19,604 nt of DNA from assembly GCA_013331265.1 (NCBI GenBank), contig DUGS01000028.1, positions 28,614 through 48,217 on the forward strand. Direction: 5' to 3'. Of the stretch, positions 7,062 to 13,525 are shown piece by piece. The translations under genes were made by a program, and so were the position numbers. Below the pieces are notes generated by a model. It was not told where the DNA came from and searched no databases. It saw nothing but the letters and a program-made list of their open reading frames with translations. The DNA is from Methanosarcina sp. Lineage in GTDB: Archaea; Halobacteriota; Methanosarcinia; Methanosarcinales; Methanosarcinaceae. Each line of letters opens with the position of its first letter. Position 1 is the stretch's first letter.

Positions 7062-8276
7062 TCATTCATACCTTAAGGCATCCACAGGATTCATATTCGC
7101 AGCCTTTCTTGCAGGGTACAGGCCTGCACTTACACCTACAAGAACTGAAACAAGAATTCCGATTTCAATCAGCTTGAAAGGAAACACCGGCGGAAGTTTG
7201 AGAGCACTTTCAAGGATATAAGCTCCAAAACCTCCTATAGCAGTACCTAATAGTCCTCCAAGGGAGCTGACCATTACGGATTCTAACAAAAAAAGGGATA
7301 GTATATTAGAATTGCTGTAACCTACAGACTTCATTATACCAATCTCCTTTGTGCGTTCAGTGACTGTTACGAGCATGATATTCATTATTCCTATTGAGCC
7401 TACGAACAGTGAAATTAAAGCAAGGATAAGGAGAAAAGAGCTCAACTTATCTCCCAATGCACCTACCTCTTTGAGGACATCTTCCTGATCGAATACTGTA
7501 TAAGGCTTCGAATCTTCATTGTCTATATCCCTTTCAGCAATTCCGAAGTTCCGGGCAAGTCTTTTATCCACGTCATCCGAAATATTGCCGATGCTTTCAG
7601 AACTTTCTGCCATCGCAAAAAAAGCTCCATAGTCCTGTTCTCCAGTCATCTCATTCATGGTCGAAATAGGGATATAGACGATCATGTCTGTACTGCCATC
7701 TCCTCCAACAATAGTTTCTTTAGAATTCTCCAGAATTCCTTTTACTTTGAAGCTTTTTCTTACAAGCGTGCCGTTCTCCTGCCGGAATGCGATATCAACA
7801 GTGCTTCTATGCGAGATACTCCTGCCAAATTTCTCTTTTGCAAGATCATGCCCGAGTACAGCAGAGTAAATGTCCTTATCAGTCAGGAAACTTCCCTCTT
7901 CCATTTTGATTCCCTGGATTTCCTGAAAGTCTCCGTTTACACCCACAACGCTCACGCTTTTAGTATCTGAAAGATAACTAATCTCTCCGGACACTATTTT
8001 TCTGGGAGAAACTCCCAAGATCCCTGGAGTATTTTCCATTATCTTAAGCTCACTATCATAGAAGAGGTTTGGCTGGTTGCTATATGCAATTATAAAGTTT
8101 GAGCCCACAGAGCTAACTTCGTCAGTAAAAAACTGATTAAAGCTGGCACCAAGGGACGCATTTATTATTACTGCTGCGACACCTATCACAATTCCGAGTG
8201 TCGTAAGTGCAGACCGAAGCTTGGAATTGCGTATGCTTCCAGAAGCAATATGAACCGCCTGTACAAATTGTATCAT
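7062..8276 (-). CDS. MacB/FtsX-type ABC transporter permease
   Basis: A 404-residue membrane protein with the MacB layout. One membrane helix lies near the N-terminus (about residues 20-45, TLGIVIGVAAVIINASLGAS). A large extracytoplasmic MacB periplasmic-core-like domain follows (about 46-270), then an FtsX domain with three helices (about 275-400), and the protein ends ARKAANMNPVDALRYE. In this family the permease transmits ATPase motion to an outside partner rather than forming a conventional channel. It is the third gene of an operon, 42 bases after the S-layer-like gene, and that protein is its probable extracellular partner. ATG 8276 has a GGGGGT ribosome site. The substrate cannot be told; lipoproteins, peptides or antibiotics are typical of the family. 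Confidence 0.88.
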   Translation of the reverse strand: MIQFVQAVHIASGSIRNSKLRSALTTLGIVIGVAAVIINASLGASFNQFFTDEVSSVGSNFIIAYSNQPNLFYDSELKIMENTPGILGVSPRKIVSGEISYLSDTKSVSVVGVNGDFQEIQGIKMEEGSFLTDKDIYSAVLGHDLAKEKFGRSISHRSTVDIAFRQENGTLVRKSFKVKGILENSKETIVGGDGSTDMIVYIPISTMNEMTGEQDYGAFFAMAESSESIGNISDDVDKRLARNFGIAERDIDNEDSKPYTVFDQEDVLKEVGALGDKLSSFLLILALISLFVGSIGIMNIMLVTVTERTKEIGIMKSVGYSNSNILSLFLLESVMVSSLGGLLGTAIGGFGAYILESALKLPPVFPFKLIEIGILVSVLVGVSAGLYPARKAANMNPVDALRYE

Positions 8277-8318
8277 ATTTTACCCCCAGAAATATGACAA
8301 TTGAAGACCTTCATTAAC

Positions 8319-9557
8319 TCATTGTTTTTTTCTTCTGTACAGGATGACAGCTGCCGGGATAAAGACGACTGCAATAACACCCGCAATTGCAACTGTAGAG
8401 TTTGTTCCCGAAGGCAGGGAATCAGTTGCAAGTTTCAGGTTACCTGCAACGTTTTCGTGCCTGTTTATCCCATTATTATAGTTCGCAGTAACAGACATGT
8501 TTATGCTTTCATCGTTGGAATCCGAAGAGCTGTCTCGTATCGCATCAAACTTTATTGTGAAAAGTTCATCAGGGTCTATTGGTCCAATGAAATATTCCGC
8601 AGGGTAAAACTTCACACCTTCAGCCTCAGGTCTTATGCTGACAGAATTTAGCTCGTTTGGGTGAGTATTTGCTACATCAAACTCTACTATAGCTTTCCCG
8701 TTTACCAGCTCAAGCGGTTTTGAGGTAATTACCTTTATATTCGAAGAGTCAACTTTGAGCGGAATGTTCTTCCGGCTGTTGTAGTCATAAGAGTTTCCTT
8801 CGATTTCAAGTTCAAGGTTGTGAACTCCTTCTTTAGCATCTTCTTTAACCTCGATATTAAAAGTTAATTTAACGCTTTCTCCCGGGCCCAAAAGTCCCAT
8901 TTCGTAATAAGGAGCGTACTGAACAGTAATCCCATCAGACAGCGGCCTCAAAACTGCAGCCTGAATCCTCGCATTGGTATCGTAGTCTTTTCCATCAATA
9001 GTAACAGTAGGTGAGGTTGCGGTGTTCTTAAGAGTCACTGTAACAGTACCTTCATCGCCAGGCATAAAGATTTCAGGGGATGAGACAATCTCTGCAAGCT
9101 CGACAGTACCTTTGCTGTCAAAGGTCTCAGTACCTACCCTTATATCAAAGGATTCCTTACTCCACGGGTCTTCCTTGCTAGTTCTGGTGCGGATATCTAT
9201 AGGACGAGTTCCCTTCTGGGCGCTTTTATCAACAAACAGAGAGAACTCTTTTGTAGCAGTTCGGCCAGGATTGAGAGCCCCTATATTCTGCACGGCATTT
9301 TCCTGGGAATCGAGAGAAAAAGGATATTTAGGGACTATTTCAATATCAACGTTATCAGCTTTTGCCCCTCCAACATTTTCCACCTGTATATTTAGGGTAA
9401 GATACTCTCCTATTTTTGCAGGATAAGGATTTGTTTCGACGATCGTTACTTTCAGGTTTGCACTCCCTACAGCTGCATAAGCGGGAGACGCAAAAACGGA
9501 AGCAATTATAAGTAAAGAAAAAAAAGTTGCAATAATACGCTCTTTAATTAACCCCAT
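8319..9557 (-). CDS. COG1361 S-layer-like surface protein, membrane anchored
   Basis: A 412-residue exported protein. Residues 1-28 form a signal peptide (hydrophobic ATFFSLLIIASVF, then AYA-A cleavage). The body is a chain of CARDB/NEW3-like beta-sandwich units: one at about 30-120 with LTLNIQVENVGGAKADNVDI, one at about 155-255 with GDEGTVTVTLKNTAT, and one at about 285-380. A single membrane helix (about 386-406) and RRKKQ anchor the C-terminus inside, so the protein faces outward. It lies between the ATPase (27 bases upstream) and the permease genes, an arrangement seen repeatedly in methanogens. It is therefore probably the extracytoplasmic partner of the MacB-like transporter. ATG 9557 has AAGGTGG just upstream. 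A fossil of a paralog lies at 6746-6890. Confidence 0.85.
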   Translation of the reverse strand: MGLIKERIIATFFSLLIIASVFASPAYAAVGSANLKVTIVETNPYPAKIGEYLTLNIQVENVGGAKADNVDIEIVPKYPFSLDSQENAVQNIGALNPGRTATKEFSLFVDKSAQKGTRPIDIRTRTSKEDPWSKESFDIRVGTETFDSKGTVELAEIVSSPEIFMPGDEGTVTVTLKNTATSPTVTIDGKDYDTNARIQAAVLRPLSDGITVQYAPYYEMGLLGPGESVKLTFNIEVKEDAKEGVHNLELEIEGNSYDYNSRKNIPLKVDSSNIKVITSKPLELVNGKAIVEFDVANTHPNELNSVSIRPEAEGVKFYPAEYFIGPIDPDELFTIKFDAIRDSSSDSNDESINMSVTANYNNGINRHENVAGNLKLATDSLPSGTNSTVAIAGVIAVVFIPAAVILYRRKKQ

Positions 9558-9584
9558 ATATTCCCACCTTATATACTCACTTTA

Positions 9585-10307
9585 TTAATTATACTGAATT
9601 ACTCCATCTTTTACCAGGACAACCCTATCAGCAAATTTTGCGATTTCAGGGTCGTGTGTTACTATTACGACTGTCCTTCCTTCCTTATTCAAGTCCATGA
9701 ATATGCGAAGGATTTCAGAGCCTGTTTTTGAATCCAGGTTTCCAGTCGGTTCATCAGCAAGAAGAATGGAAGGATCATTGATGAGTGCCCTTGCAATCGA
9801 GACCCTCTGAGATTGACCTCCCGAAAGCTCTCCGGGCTTGTGGTGCATACGATCTTGCAGTCCCATGAGCTTAAGAAGTTCCTTCGCACGCTTTTGTGGA
9901 TCTATGCTCCTTGAATTTGCAAAGGTCGGGAGCAAAACATTCTCAAAAGCAGTCATGCGAGGGACTAGATTGAAAGTCTGAAAAACAAAACCTATTTCAA
10001 GTCCCCGAAGGCGAGCAAGCTCTTCATCGGACATTCCATTCGAGTCCCTTCCTTTTATAAGGATCTGCCCTCCAGTAGGTCTATCAAGGCAACCTATAAG
10101 GTTCATAAGAGTACTTTTTCCGGAGCCTGATGGACCCATTATCGCGAGTAGTTCCCCTTTTCCGATTTTAAGGTTAATATTTGAAAGTACAGGAACTTCC
10201 ATATCCCCAAGCATATAACTTTTCCTGACATTGGAAACCTCTACAACCGATAAACTATCCTCAGGTAACCTATTCAGATCTATGACTTCAGTCCCCCTTC
10301 CCAACAC
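9585..10307 (-). CDS. MacB/LolD-type ABC transporter ATP-binding protein
   Basis: A single ABC ATPase domain of about 240 residues. It has Walker A GPSGSGKST (58-66), Q-loop FQTFNL (Q110), signature LSGGQ (161-165), Walker B ILLADEP (181-187) and switch His218. LxGCLDRPTGG and ADEPTGNLDS are typical of the MacB/LolD group, which pairs with FtsX-type permeases. It is the first gene of the minus-strand operon with the S-layer-like protein and permease. The start is unsettled. GTG 10307 is the longest choice but lacks a good ribosome site. The G-rich run that looks like one (about 10292-10300) lies inside the frame, and no ATG follows it at a normal distance. The real N-terminus may lie close to LSVVEVSNVRKSY. 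Confidence 0.87.
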   Translation of the reverse strand: MLGRGTEVIDLNRLPEDSLSVVEVSNVRKSYMLGDMEVPVLSNINLKIGKGELLAIMGPSGSGKSTLMNLIGCLDRPTGGQILIKGRDSNGMSDEELARLRGLEIGFVFQTFNLVPRMTAFENVLLPTFANSRSIDPQKRAKELLKLMGLQDRMHHKPGELSGGQSQRVSIARALINDPSILLADEPTGNLDSKTGSEILRIFMDLNKEGRTVVIVTHDPEIAKFADRVVLVKDGVIQYN

Positions 10308-10413
10308 TATTAAGGTGTAATTAGAAAAAATTACAATAGTTTCAATTCTTTTTATTTTCTATGTAAGAAAGTCCATTTTAACCTTTGCTCTATTATTTTT
10401 TAGTTTAAGAGAT

Positions 10414-10423
10414 AATTATAAAG
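10414..10423 (-). promoter_or_regulatory. Candidate TATA box of the ABC/S-layer operon
   Basis: On the minus strand CTTTATAATT lies about 107 bases upstream of the GTG 10307 start and is the best archaeal TATA match in the region. It would give a leader of roughly 80 bases. It is assigned from composition only. Confidence 0.35.
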
Positions 10424-10998
10424 GATTTATGATCATTTTACAATCCCGAAAGCCCAGTATTTTCACTAAATTCTGGAAAAGAACTCAAGAAATACTGCTT
10501 TAACTATTAAACGAATCTGTCCAATTTCAAGAGCTCATCCCAAAACTAATTTTCTTCATAATCAGTAAGAGTTTTTAGAATCACTTTTCGTGATTATACC
10601 CCAAACTGCTTATTCAAGATAAGAGATTAAAGGAGTAAATTTTGAGTTATTGAAAATCTAGAGCACCTATTTCCCGAAGCTTCAGTTGAGATAATAACCA
10701 GGTTTTCGAGTAATTTTTCCCAAAAACGATATCAACAACAATGTTATATTTTTTATACATTTTAATGACTAGAATAGGTCTGTTGCTTTTGTTTTCCACA
10801 ATAAATAGTAATCAAATGTCTTTTTTTGAAATTTCTCAATATGTTATATAATTTCTAAAGAGATCTCTTGAAAAAATGTGTTTTTGTAATCCTGCACTAT
10901 ATTAATTTCCAGAACATTTCAAATATAGGTCAGAATGAGCTCAAAATTAAAAATATAGTCTTTATTACATTAACACATATCTAAATATGTAAGCATCA

Positions 10999-11037
10999 TT
11001 ATTTGTAAGGAGAATTGGTTCTATAAATTAAATATAG
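10999..11037 (+). repeat. Partial third copy of the upstream module (copy C)
   Basis: It contains TTATTTGTAAGGA (10999-11011), identical to the same 13 bases in copy B at 12661-12673, and an A/T-rich TATA-like run starting 29 bases later (near 11028). The similarity does not extend as far as between copies A and B. It may be a decayed promoter copy ahead of the peptide array. Confidence 0.4.
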
Positions 11038-11120
11038 ATTGACACTAAATAGGAAATATGCTCACGGAAAAGTAGAACTTGTCTGTGTTTTTCTTGAAAC
11101 AAAGACAAATATATTAGGTA

Positions 11121-11157
11121 TAGTATATATTATTCAGTATACTAGAACATAGTATGT
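11121..11157 (+). promoter_or_regulatory. Three spaced AGTAT direct repeats upstream of the peptide array
   Basis: TAGTATAT (11121-11128), CAGTATAC (11135-11142) and TAGTATGT (11150-11157) are spaced 14 and 15 bases apart and end 8 bases before the TATA box at 11165. The middle one is part of the palindrome AGTATACT. Regular spacing near the basal promoter suggests a regulator site, but the A/T-rich setting raises the chance of coincidence. Confidence 0.3.
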
Positions 11158-11164
11158 AAAATCC

Positions 11165-11174
11165 TATATAAATA
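11165..11174 (+). promoter_or_regulatory. TATA box of the peptide array
   Basis: TATATAAATA, preceded by ATCC, is a strong archaeal TATA element 83 bases upstream of the first peptide start. Transcription would start near 11190-11200 and give a leader of about 50 bases that carries the first ribosome site. Confidence 0.55.
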
Positions 11175-11247
11175 CGTACCGTGAGAATACCTGATGAAAT
11201 GATTGGGGTAAATAAACTATAAAATTGAAAGAAAGGGAGGGGCAGAA

Positions 11248-11346
11248 ATGTTTGACACACTTATCGGTATTGGAAATTTTGCTATCCAAACTGCAACGGG
11301 AAACGCTTTCATCGCACAGATAATCGGCCAGTGGACCTGGGTGTAA
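11248..11346 (+). CDS. Small hydrophobic peptide 1 of a four-gene tandem array
   Basis: A 32-residue peptide beginning MFDTLIGIGNFAIQTATGN and ending QWTWV. It has no signal peptide, Cys, Lys, Arg or His, and Asp3 is its only charged side chain. GGGAGGGG lies 5 bases before the ATG, a strong ribosome site. Three more copies follow on the same strand, 36-52 bases apart. All four share length and start context and are identical at M1, F2, D3, L5, I6, G7, I8, G9, N10, Q14, A16, N19, Q24, Q28 and V32. Polar residues at 3, 7, 10, 14, 17, 24 and 28 would fall on one face of a helix. I do not recognise the family. A membrane-active or self-assembling peptide is an inference. Confidence 0.8.
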   Translation: MFDTLIGIGNFAIQTATGNAFIAQIIGQWTWV

Positions 11347-11357
11347 TCAAAATCGAA

Positions 11358-11387
11358 GGACAAACATCAAAGGGACAAACATCAAAG
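11358..11387 (+). repeat. 15-bp exact tandem duplication in the array spacer
   Basis: GGACAAACATCAAAG occurs twice in a row (11358-11372 and 11373-11387), between peptide genes 1 and 2. It accounts for the 15-16 extra bases of this spacer compared with the other two, so it arose after the array formed. Confidence 0.9.
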
Positions 11388-11398
11388 GAGAATATGAA

Positions 11399-11497
11399 AT
11401 GTTTGACACTCTTATAGGTATTGGAAACTTTGCAACTCAAACTGCTACGCTGAACTTTGCCATCGCACAGATAATCGGCCAGTGGACCTGGGTGTAA
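11399..11497 (+). CDS. Small hydrophobic peptide 2 of the array
   Basis: A 32-residue peptide differing from peptide 1 at only four or five positions (FATQTATLNFAIAQ in the middle) and with the same QWTWV end. AAAGGAG lies about 8 bases upstream of the ATG. A second ATG at 11394 in another frame would give only seven codons and is ignored. The C-terminal half is nearly identical at the DNA level to copy 1, so this pair duplicated recently or is kept alike by gene conversion. Confidence 0.8.
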   Translation: MFDTLIGIGNFATQTATLNFAIAQIIGQWTWV

Positions 11498-11534
11498 TCG
11501 AAATAAAAGGACAAAAATCAAAGGAGGAAAAGAA

Positions 11535-11633
11535 ATGTTTGACACACTTATCGGTATTGGAAACTTCGCTATCCAAACTGCTACGGCAAACTTTGCTATC
11601 CTGCAGGTAGTCAACCAGTGGACCTGGGTGTAA
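11535..11633 (+). CDS. Small hydrophobic peptide 3 of the array
   Basis: A 32-residue peptide. The first half matches peptide 1, the middle reads TATANFAILQVVNQ, and it ends WTWV. AAAGGAGG lies 7 bases upstream of the ATG. The spacer before it repeats the ATCAAAGGAGG block that also precedes copy 4, so the unit of duplication is the peptide gene plus its ribosome site (about 135 bases). The differences are hydrophobic-for-hydrophobic, which points to selection on peptide properties. Confidence 0.8.
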   Translation: MFDTLIGIGNFAIQTATANFAILQVVNQWTWV

Positions 11634-11669
11634 TCGAAATAAAAGACGAATATCAAAGGAGGAAAAGAA

Positions 11670-11768
11670 ATGTTTGATTGGTTAATAGGTATTGGAAACT
11701 TAAACATACAGGTCGCTGTCTTGAACTGGAACGTCTTCCAGGGAGCATGGCAGTTGGTCGCAGTCTAA
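11670..11768 (+). CDS. Small hydrophobic peptide 4, the diverged member of the array
   Basis: A 32-residue peptide sharing MFD, LIGIGN and the polar ladder N10, Q14, N19, Q24, Q28 with the others, but with a different body (LNWNVFQGAWQL) and the end VAV instead of WTWV. AAAGGAGG lies 7 bases upstream. Length and the spaced polar residues are conserved although most other positions have changed. This argues that the peptide family is translated and that the polar spacing matters. It may have a distinct role in a multi-component assembly. Confidence 0.78.
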   Translation: MFDWLIGIGNLNIQVAVLNWNVFQGAWQLVAV

Positions 11769-11794
11769 GTCCTGAACAATTTGGAATAAATAAA

Positions 11795-11857
11795 TAGCCA
11801 CCTTTTCGAGATAAAATGGAAGTTCCAGAGATTCATTTTGTCTTGAAAGGGTGACTA
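11795..11857 (+). terminator. Large hairpin closing the peptide array
   Basis: Bases 11795-11818 pair with 11834-11857 as a 24-bp stem (20 Watson-Crick pairs, three G-U, one C-A) with a 15-base loop, starting 27 bases after the last peptide. A second hairpin, ACTAACTT (11854-11861) / AAGTTAGT (11876-11883), overlaps its last four bases, so the two compete. There is no clear T run, so processing, mRNA protection or a foldback element are alternatives to termination. Confidence 0.5.
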
Positions 11858-11937
11858 ACTTCATCACTATTCCATAAGTTAGTAGCCATATATACTTTTT
11901 AGTCTTTTGGAATACATTTTTAGAATGGTGTTAAGGG

Positions 11938-11990
11938 TTTTACTGTTCTTTATTTCATGAGATATAAGCGTCAACTTTCAAACTGTTAAC
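11938..11990 (-). mobile_element. IS200/IS605 left-end scar
   Basis: This stretch aligns with the left end of the element at 500-545: both have a CTG-TCTTTA-TTCA core followed by AT-TAAGCGTCAACTT. On the minus strand it reads LKVDAYIS and a stop at 11955-11957, paralleling the VEVDAYIP ending of tnpA. The hairpin itself has decayed. No right end or tnpB was found nearby, so this is an old fragment just downstream of the peptide array. Confidence 0.55.
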
Positions 11991-12084
11991 TATTTTTTTG
12001 GGTAAGCTCATTCGTTCGTTATAGGACTTGCGTACTTGAGGCAGAATATAAAGTAAATTAGATATTATGTCAAGTTCAGGTTTT

Positions 12085-12185
12085 TGAGGAAGAAAAACGG
12101 TCTTCGAATTTTTGAATACTACTTATTTTAAGGAAGATTCATACTCTTCAGTTTATATAAATTCACAATATACTAGTGTATGGAT
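12085..12185 (+). repeat. Repeated upstream module, copy A, with TATA box
   Basis: It aligns over about 90 bases with copy B (12623-12725). Shared blocks are CGAATTTT-TGAA, TTATTT-TAAGGA (12123-12134) and a TATA box TTTATATAAATTC (12152-12164) about 29 bases later. Similarity ends just after the TATA box, as expected for duplicated promoters feeding different transcripts. The small ORF at 12275 lies about 95 bases beyond the predicted transcription start. Confidence 0.55.
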
Positions 12186-12274
12186 GCCCATCAATGACTA
12201 AATTATAGGGCATTAGTGGTTTAAAAGATAAGCTATCTAAAAAATAGTCAATAATGGTTCAGGAGGGAACTTGA

Positions 12275-12352
12275 ATGCTTGTTTTCGTAAAATATACAGA
12301 AATATACTCAATCTTTTACATGAGGTCGCTTAAACTTTTTCTCCTCACGTAA
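12275..12352 (+). CDS. Small hydrophobic peptide with YTEI core, copy 1
   Basis: A 25-residue ORF, MLVFVKYTEIYSIFYMRSLK plus LFLLT, with AGGAGGG (12261-12267) placed 7-8 bases before the ATG. It lies downstream of the TATA box of module copy A. A second ORF at 13062 has a related start (MALIYLDYTEIF) and the same hydrophobic then K-hydrophobic pattern. Codons for YTEI differ between the two mainly at third positions (TAT ACA GAA ATA versus TAC ACT GAA ATC), which suggests conservation at the protein level. It contains Lys and Arg, unlike the 32-residue array peptides. The function is unknown. At this length, chance is not excluded. Confidence 0.45.
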   Translation: MLVFVKYTEIYSIFYMRSLKLFLLT

Positions 12353-12510
12353 TAAAGCCACGATGACAATGAATGACAGTGTAGCGAAATTTCTGTAAAA
12401 TGCTATTGACTCTGTATCCTTTTTCTTTCATTACTAAAAACAATATGCAGGGTCAATCTTAATTTATTCTTGCCCATGAAATACCAAATTATTCTCTATT
12501 TCTACACCTA

Positions 12511-12550
12511 GCTCAAATTTCAGTTTCTTGGTTCAAATTTCAGTTTCTTA
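12511..12550 (+). repeat. 20-bp tandem duplication
   Basis: GCTCAAATTTCAGTTTCTTG is followed directly by the same unit with two changes. It lies in non-coding DNA. Confidence 0.85.
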
Positions 12551-12622
12551 TTCCTGGTCTGCTCAACACATAATGGGGTTCAGTTTTGCATGCTTCCGCC
12601 ATTTTCATCTCATAAATTTTGC

Positions 12623-12725
12623 TGAATGAAAAAAAACTATCTCCGAATTTTGAAACACTATTATTTGTAAGGAATTTTCATTCTATGCAGTTAATATAAA
12701 TTCATACTATTGCTTTAGTATATAG
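12623..12725 (+). repeat. Repeated upstream module, copy B, with TATA box
   Basis: This is the partner of copy A. It has CGAATTTTGAAA, TTATTTGTAAGGA (12661-12673) and a TATA box TTAATATAAATT (12691-12702) 30 bases after the start of that block. The next small ORFs with ribosome sites are at 12976 and 13062, giving a long leader (about 340 bases to 13062), unless the A/T-rich run near 12930-12938 is a closer promoter. Confidence 0.55.
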
Positions 12726-13061
12726 ACTCAAATCTAATTAAAAATTGGAAACAAAGAGTCTATTGTGAAACAAATATTAAAAATATAGTCAAGCTCCGGA
12801 TATTAAATGTATACAGCTAACGCATCTAAACTTCTAGAGAGCTACAAAACTTTGAGTTAAAATCAATTAAACTTAGTAAATAGTCCGGGCTTAACTATTG
12901 TTCCTAAAAATAAATGTCAGAGAGTACTGAATTATATAGTGGGTTAAAATATCGGAGGGGTTGTTAAAGAATTCCATGTATGAAATGGCTATTATTCTCG
13001 CAGAAGGTTGTACAAAGAAGGGGACTAAAAGGAATCTATTAAGGAGAAAGGAGGAGACAAT

Positions 13062-13175
13062 ATGGCGCTCATATACCTGGATTACACTGAAATCTTTATG
13101 TATATACATATAATAAAGATGAAAATGTTAATTATTAACGACCCATACTTAGGAAACTTAAGGGCTCTTCGATAA
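13062..13175 (+). CDS. Small hydrophobic peptide with YTEI core, copy 2
   Basis: A 37-residue ORF starting MALIYLDYTEIFMYIHIIK and ending in a polar tail GNLRALR. AAAGGAGGAGA ends just before AATATG, giving one of the strongest ribosome sites in the window. The first 26 residues resemble the ORF at 12275 (YTEI plus a hydrophobic run and Lys), and this copy has an extra C-terminal tail. A second frame starting at ATG 12976 (MYEMAIILAEGCTKKG...) overlaps it and has a poorer ribosome site. I prefer 13062 because of the site and the resemblance. The function is unknown. Confidence 0.45.
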   Translation: MALIYLDYTEIFMYIHIIKMKMLIINDPYLGNLRALR

Positions 13176-13331
13176 ATTGTGTGGGTAAACTAACAAACTC
13201 TCGTTTAACATGTAACTTCATGTAGCAAAGATAGAATGGGAGTAGATTTCGGTTTCATTTGGCACATGCATTCAAATTAAACGCATGTTTCTTGAAATCT
13301 GGAAATAACGTATAAGTTACCCACATGAAGC

Positions 13332-13359
13332 AGCTAATAACCAGTAGCTAATAACCAGT
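13332..13359 (+). repeat. 14-bp exact tandem duplication
   Basis: AGCTAATAACCAGT occurs twice in succession in non-coding DNA, 38 bases before the inverted-repeat element. Confidence 0.9.
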
Positions 13360-13396
13360 TTAGGTTTAGTTTAAACTGAATATGTGCTGTAGGGAG

Positions 13397-13525
13397 ATTA
13401 TTACACGGTCACCACTTTGAGAAATCCAGCACAATCTTTTCGCATAAGTTGTACAGGATATATACAAGACTGTATGTAAATATGCACGATATGTTGGATT
13501 ATTTTAAAAGTGGCTGTGTAATAAT
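13397..13525. mobile_element. MITE-like element with about 31-bp terminal inverted repeats
   Basis: The left arm 13397-13428 starts ATTATTACACGG and the right arm 13495-13525 ends GTGTAATAAT. The first ten bases are perfectly inverted. The rest (CCACTTT, then AAATCC / GGATTATTTTAAAAGTGG) pairs with small gaps. The 66-base centre has no reading frame. Size and structure fit a non-autonomous transposon, and no transposase of matching family is in the window. A clear target duplication is not visible. A structured RNA is the alternative. Confidence 0.5.

Larger units (their letters stand above)
10308..11247. other. A/T-rich intergenic region, no gene seen
   Basis: These 940 bases are A/T-rich with stops in all frames, and no reading frame has a usable ribosome site. 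They contain the probable promoter of the minus-strand operon (10414-10423), a partial copy of a repeated upstream module (10999-11037), and the control region of the peptide array (11121-11174). Nothing else is recognised. Confidence 0.55.

Noticed and set aside
11309..11707. 132-codon minus-strand ORF across the peptide array
   Set aside because: It is the antisense shadow of the repeated peptide genes. Its repeat pattern simply mirrors theirs, and it has no ribosome site or recognised domain.
11248..11768. CRISPR-like interpretation of the regular repeats
   Set aside because: The repeated units are long coding frames with conserved starts and stops. There are no short identical repeats with unique spacers and no cas genes.
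12976..13113. ORF starting MYEMAIILAEGCTKKG overlapping the second YTEI ORF
   Set aside because: The ribosome site is about 14 bases away, there is no matching copy elsewhere in the window, and the overlapping frame has a much better site. A short leader peptide is still possible.
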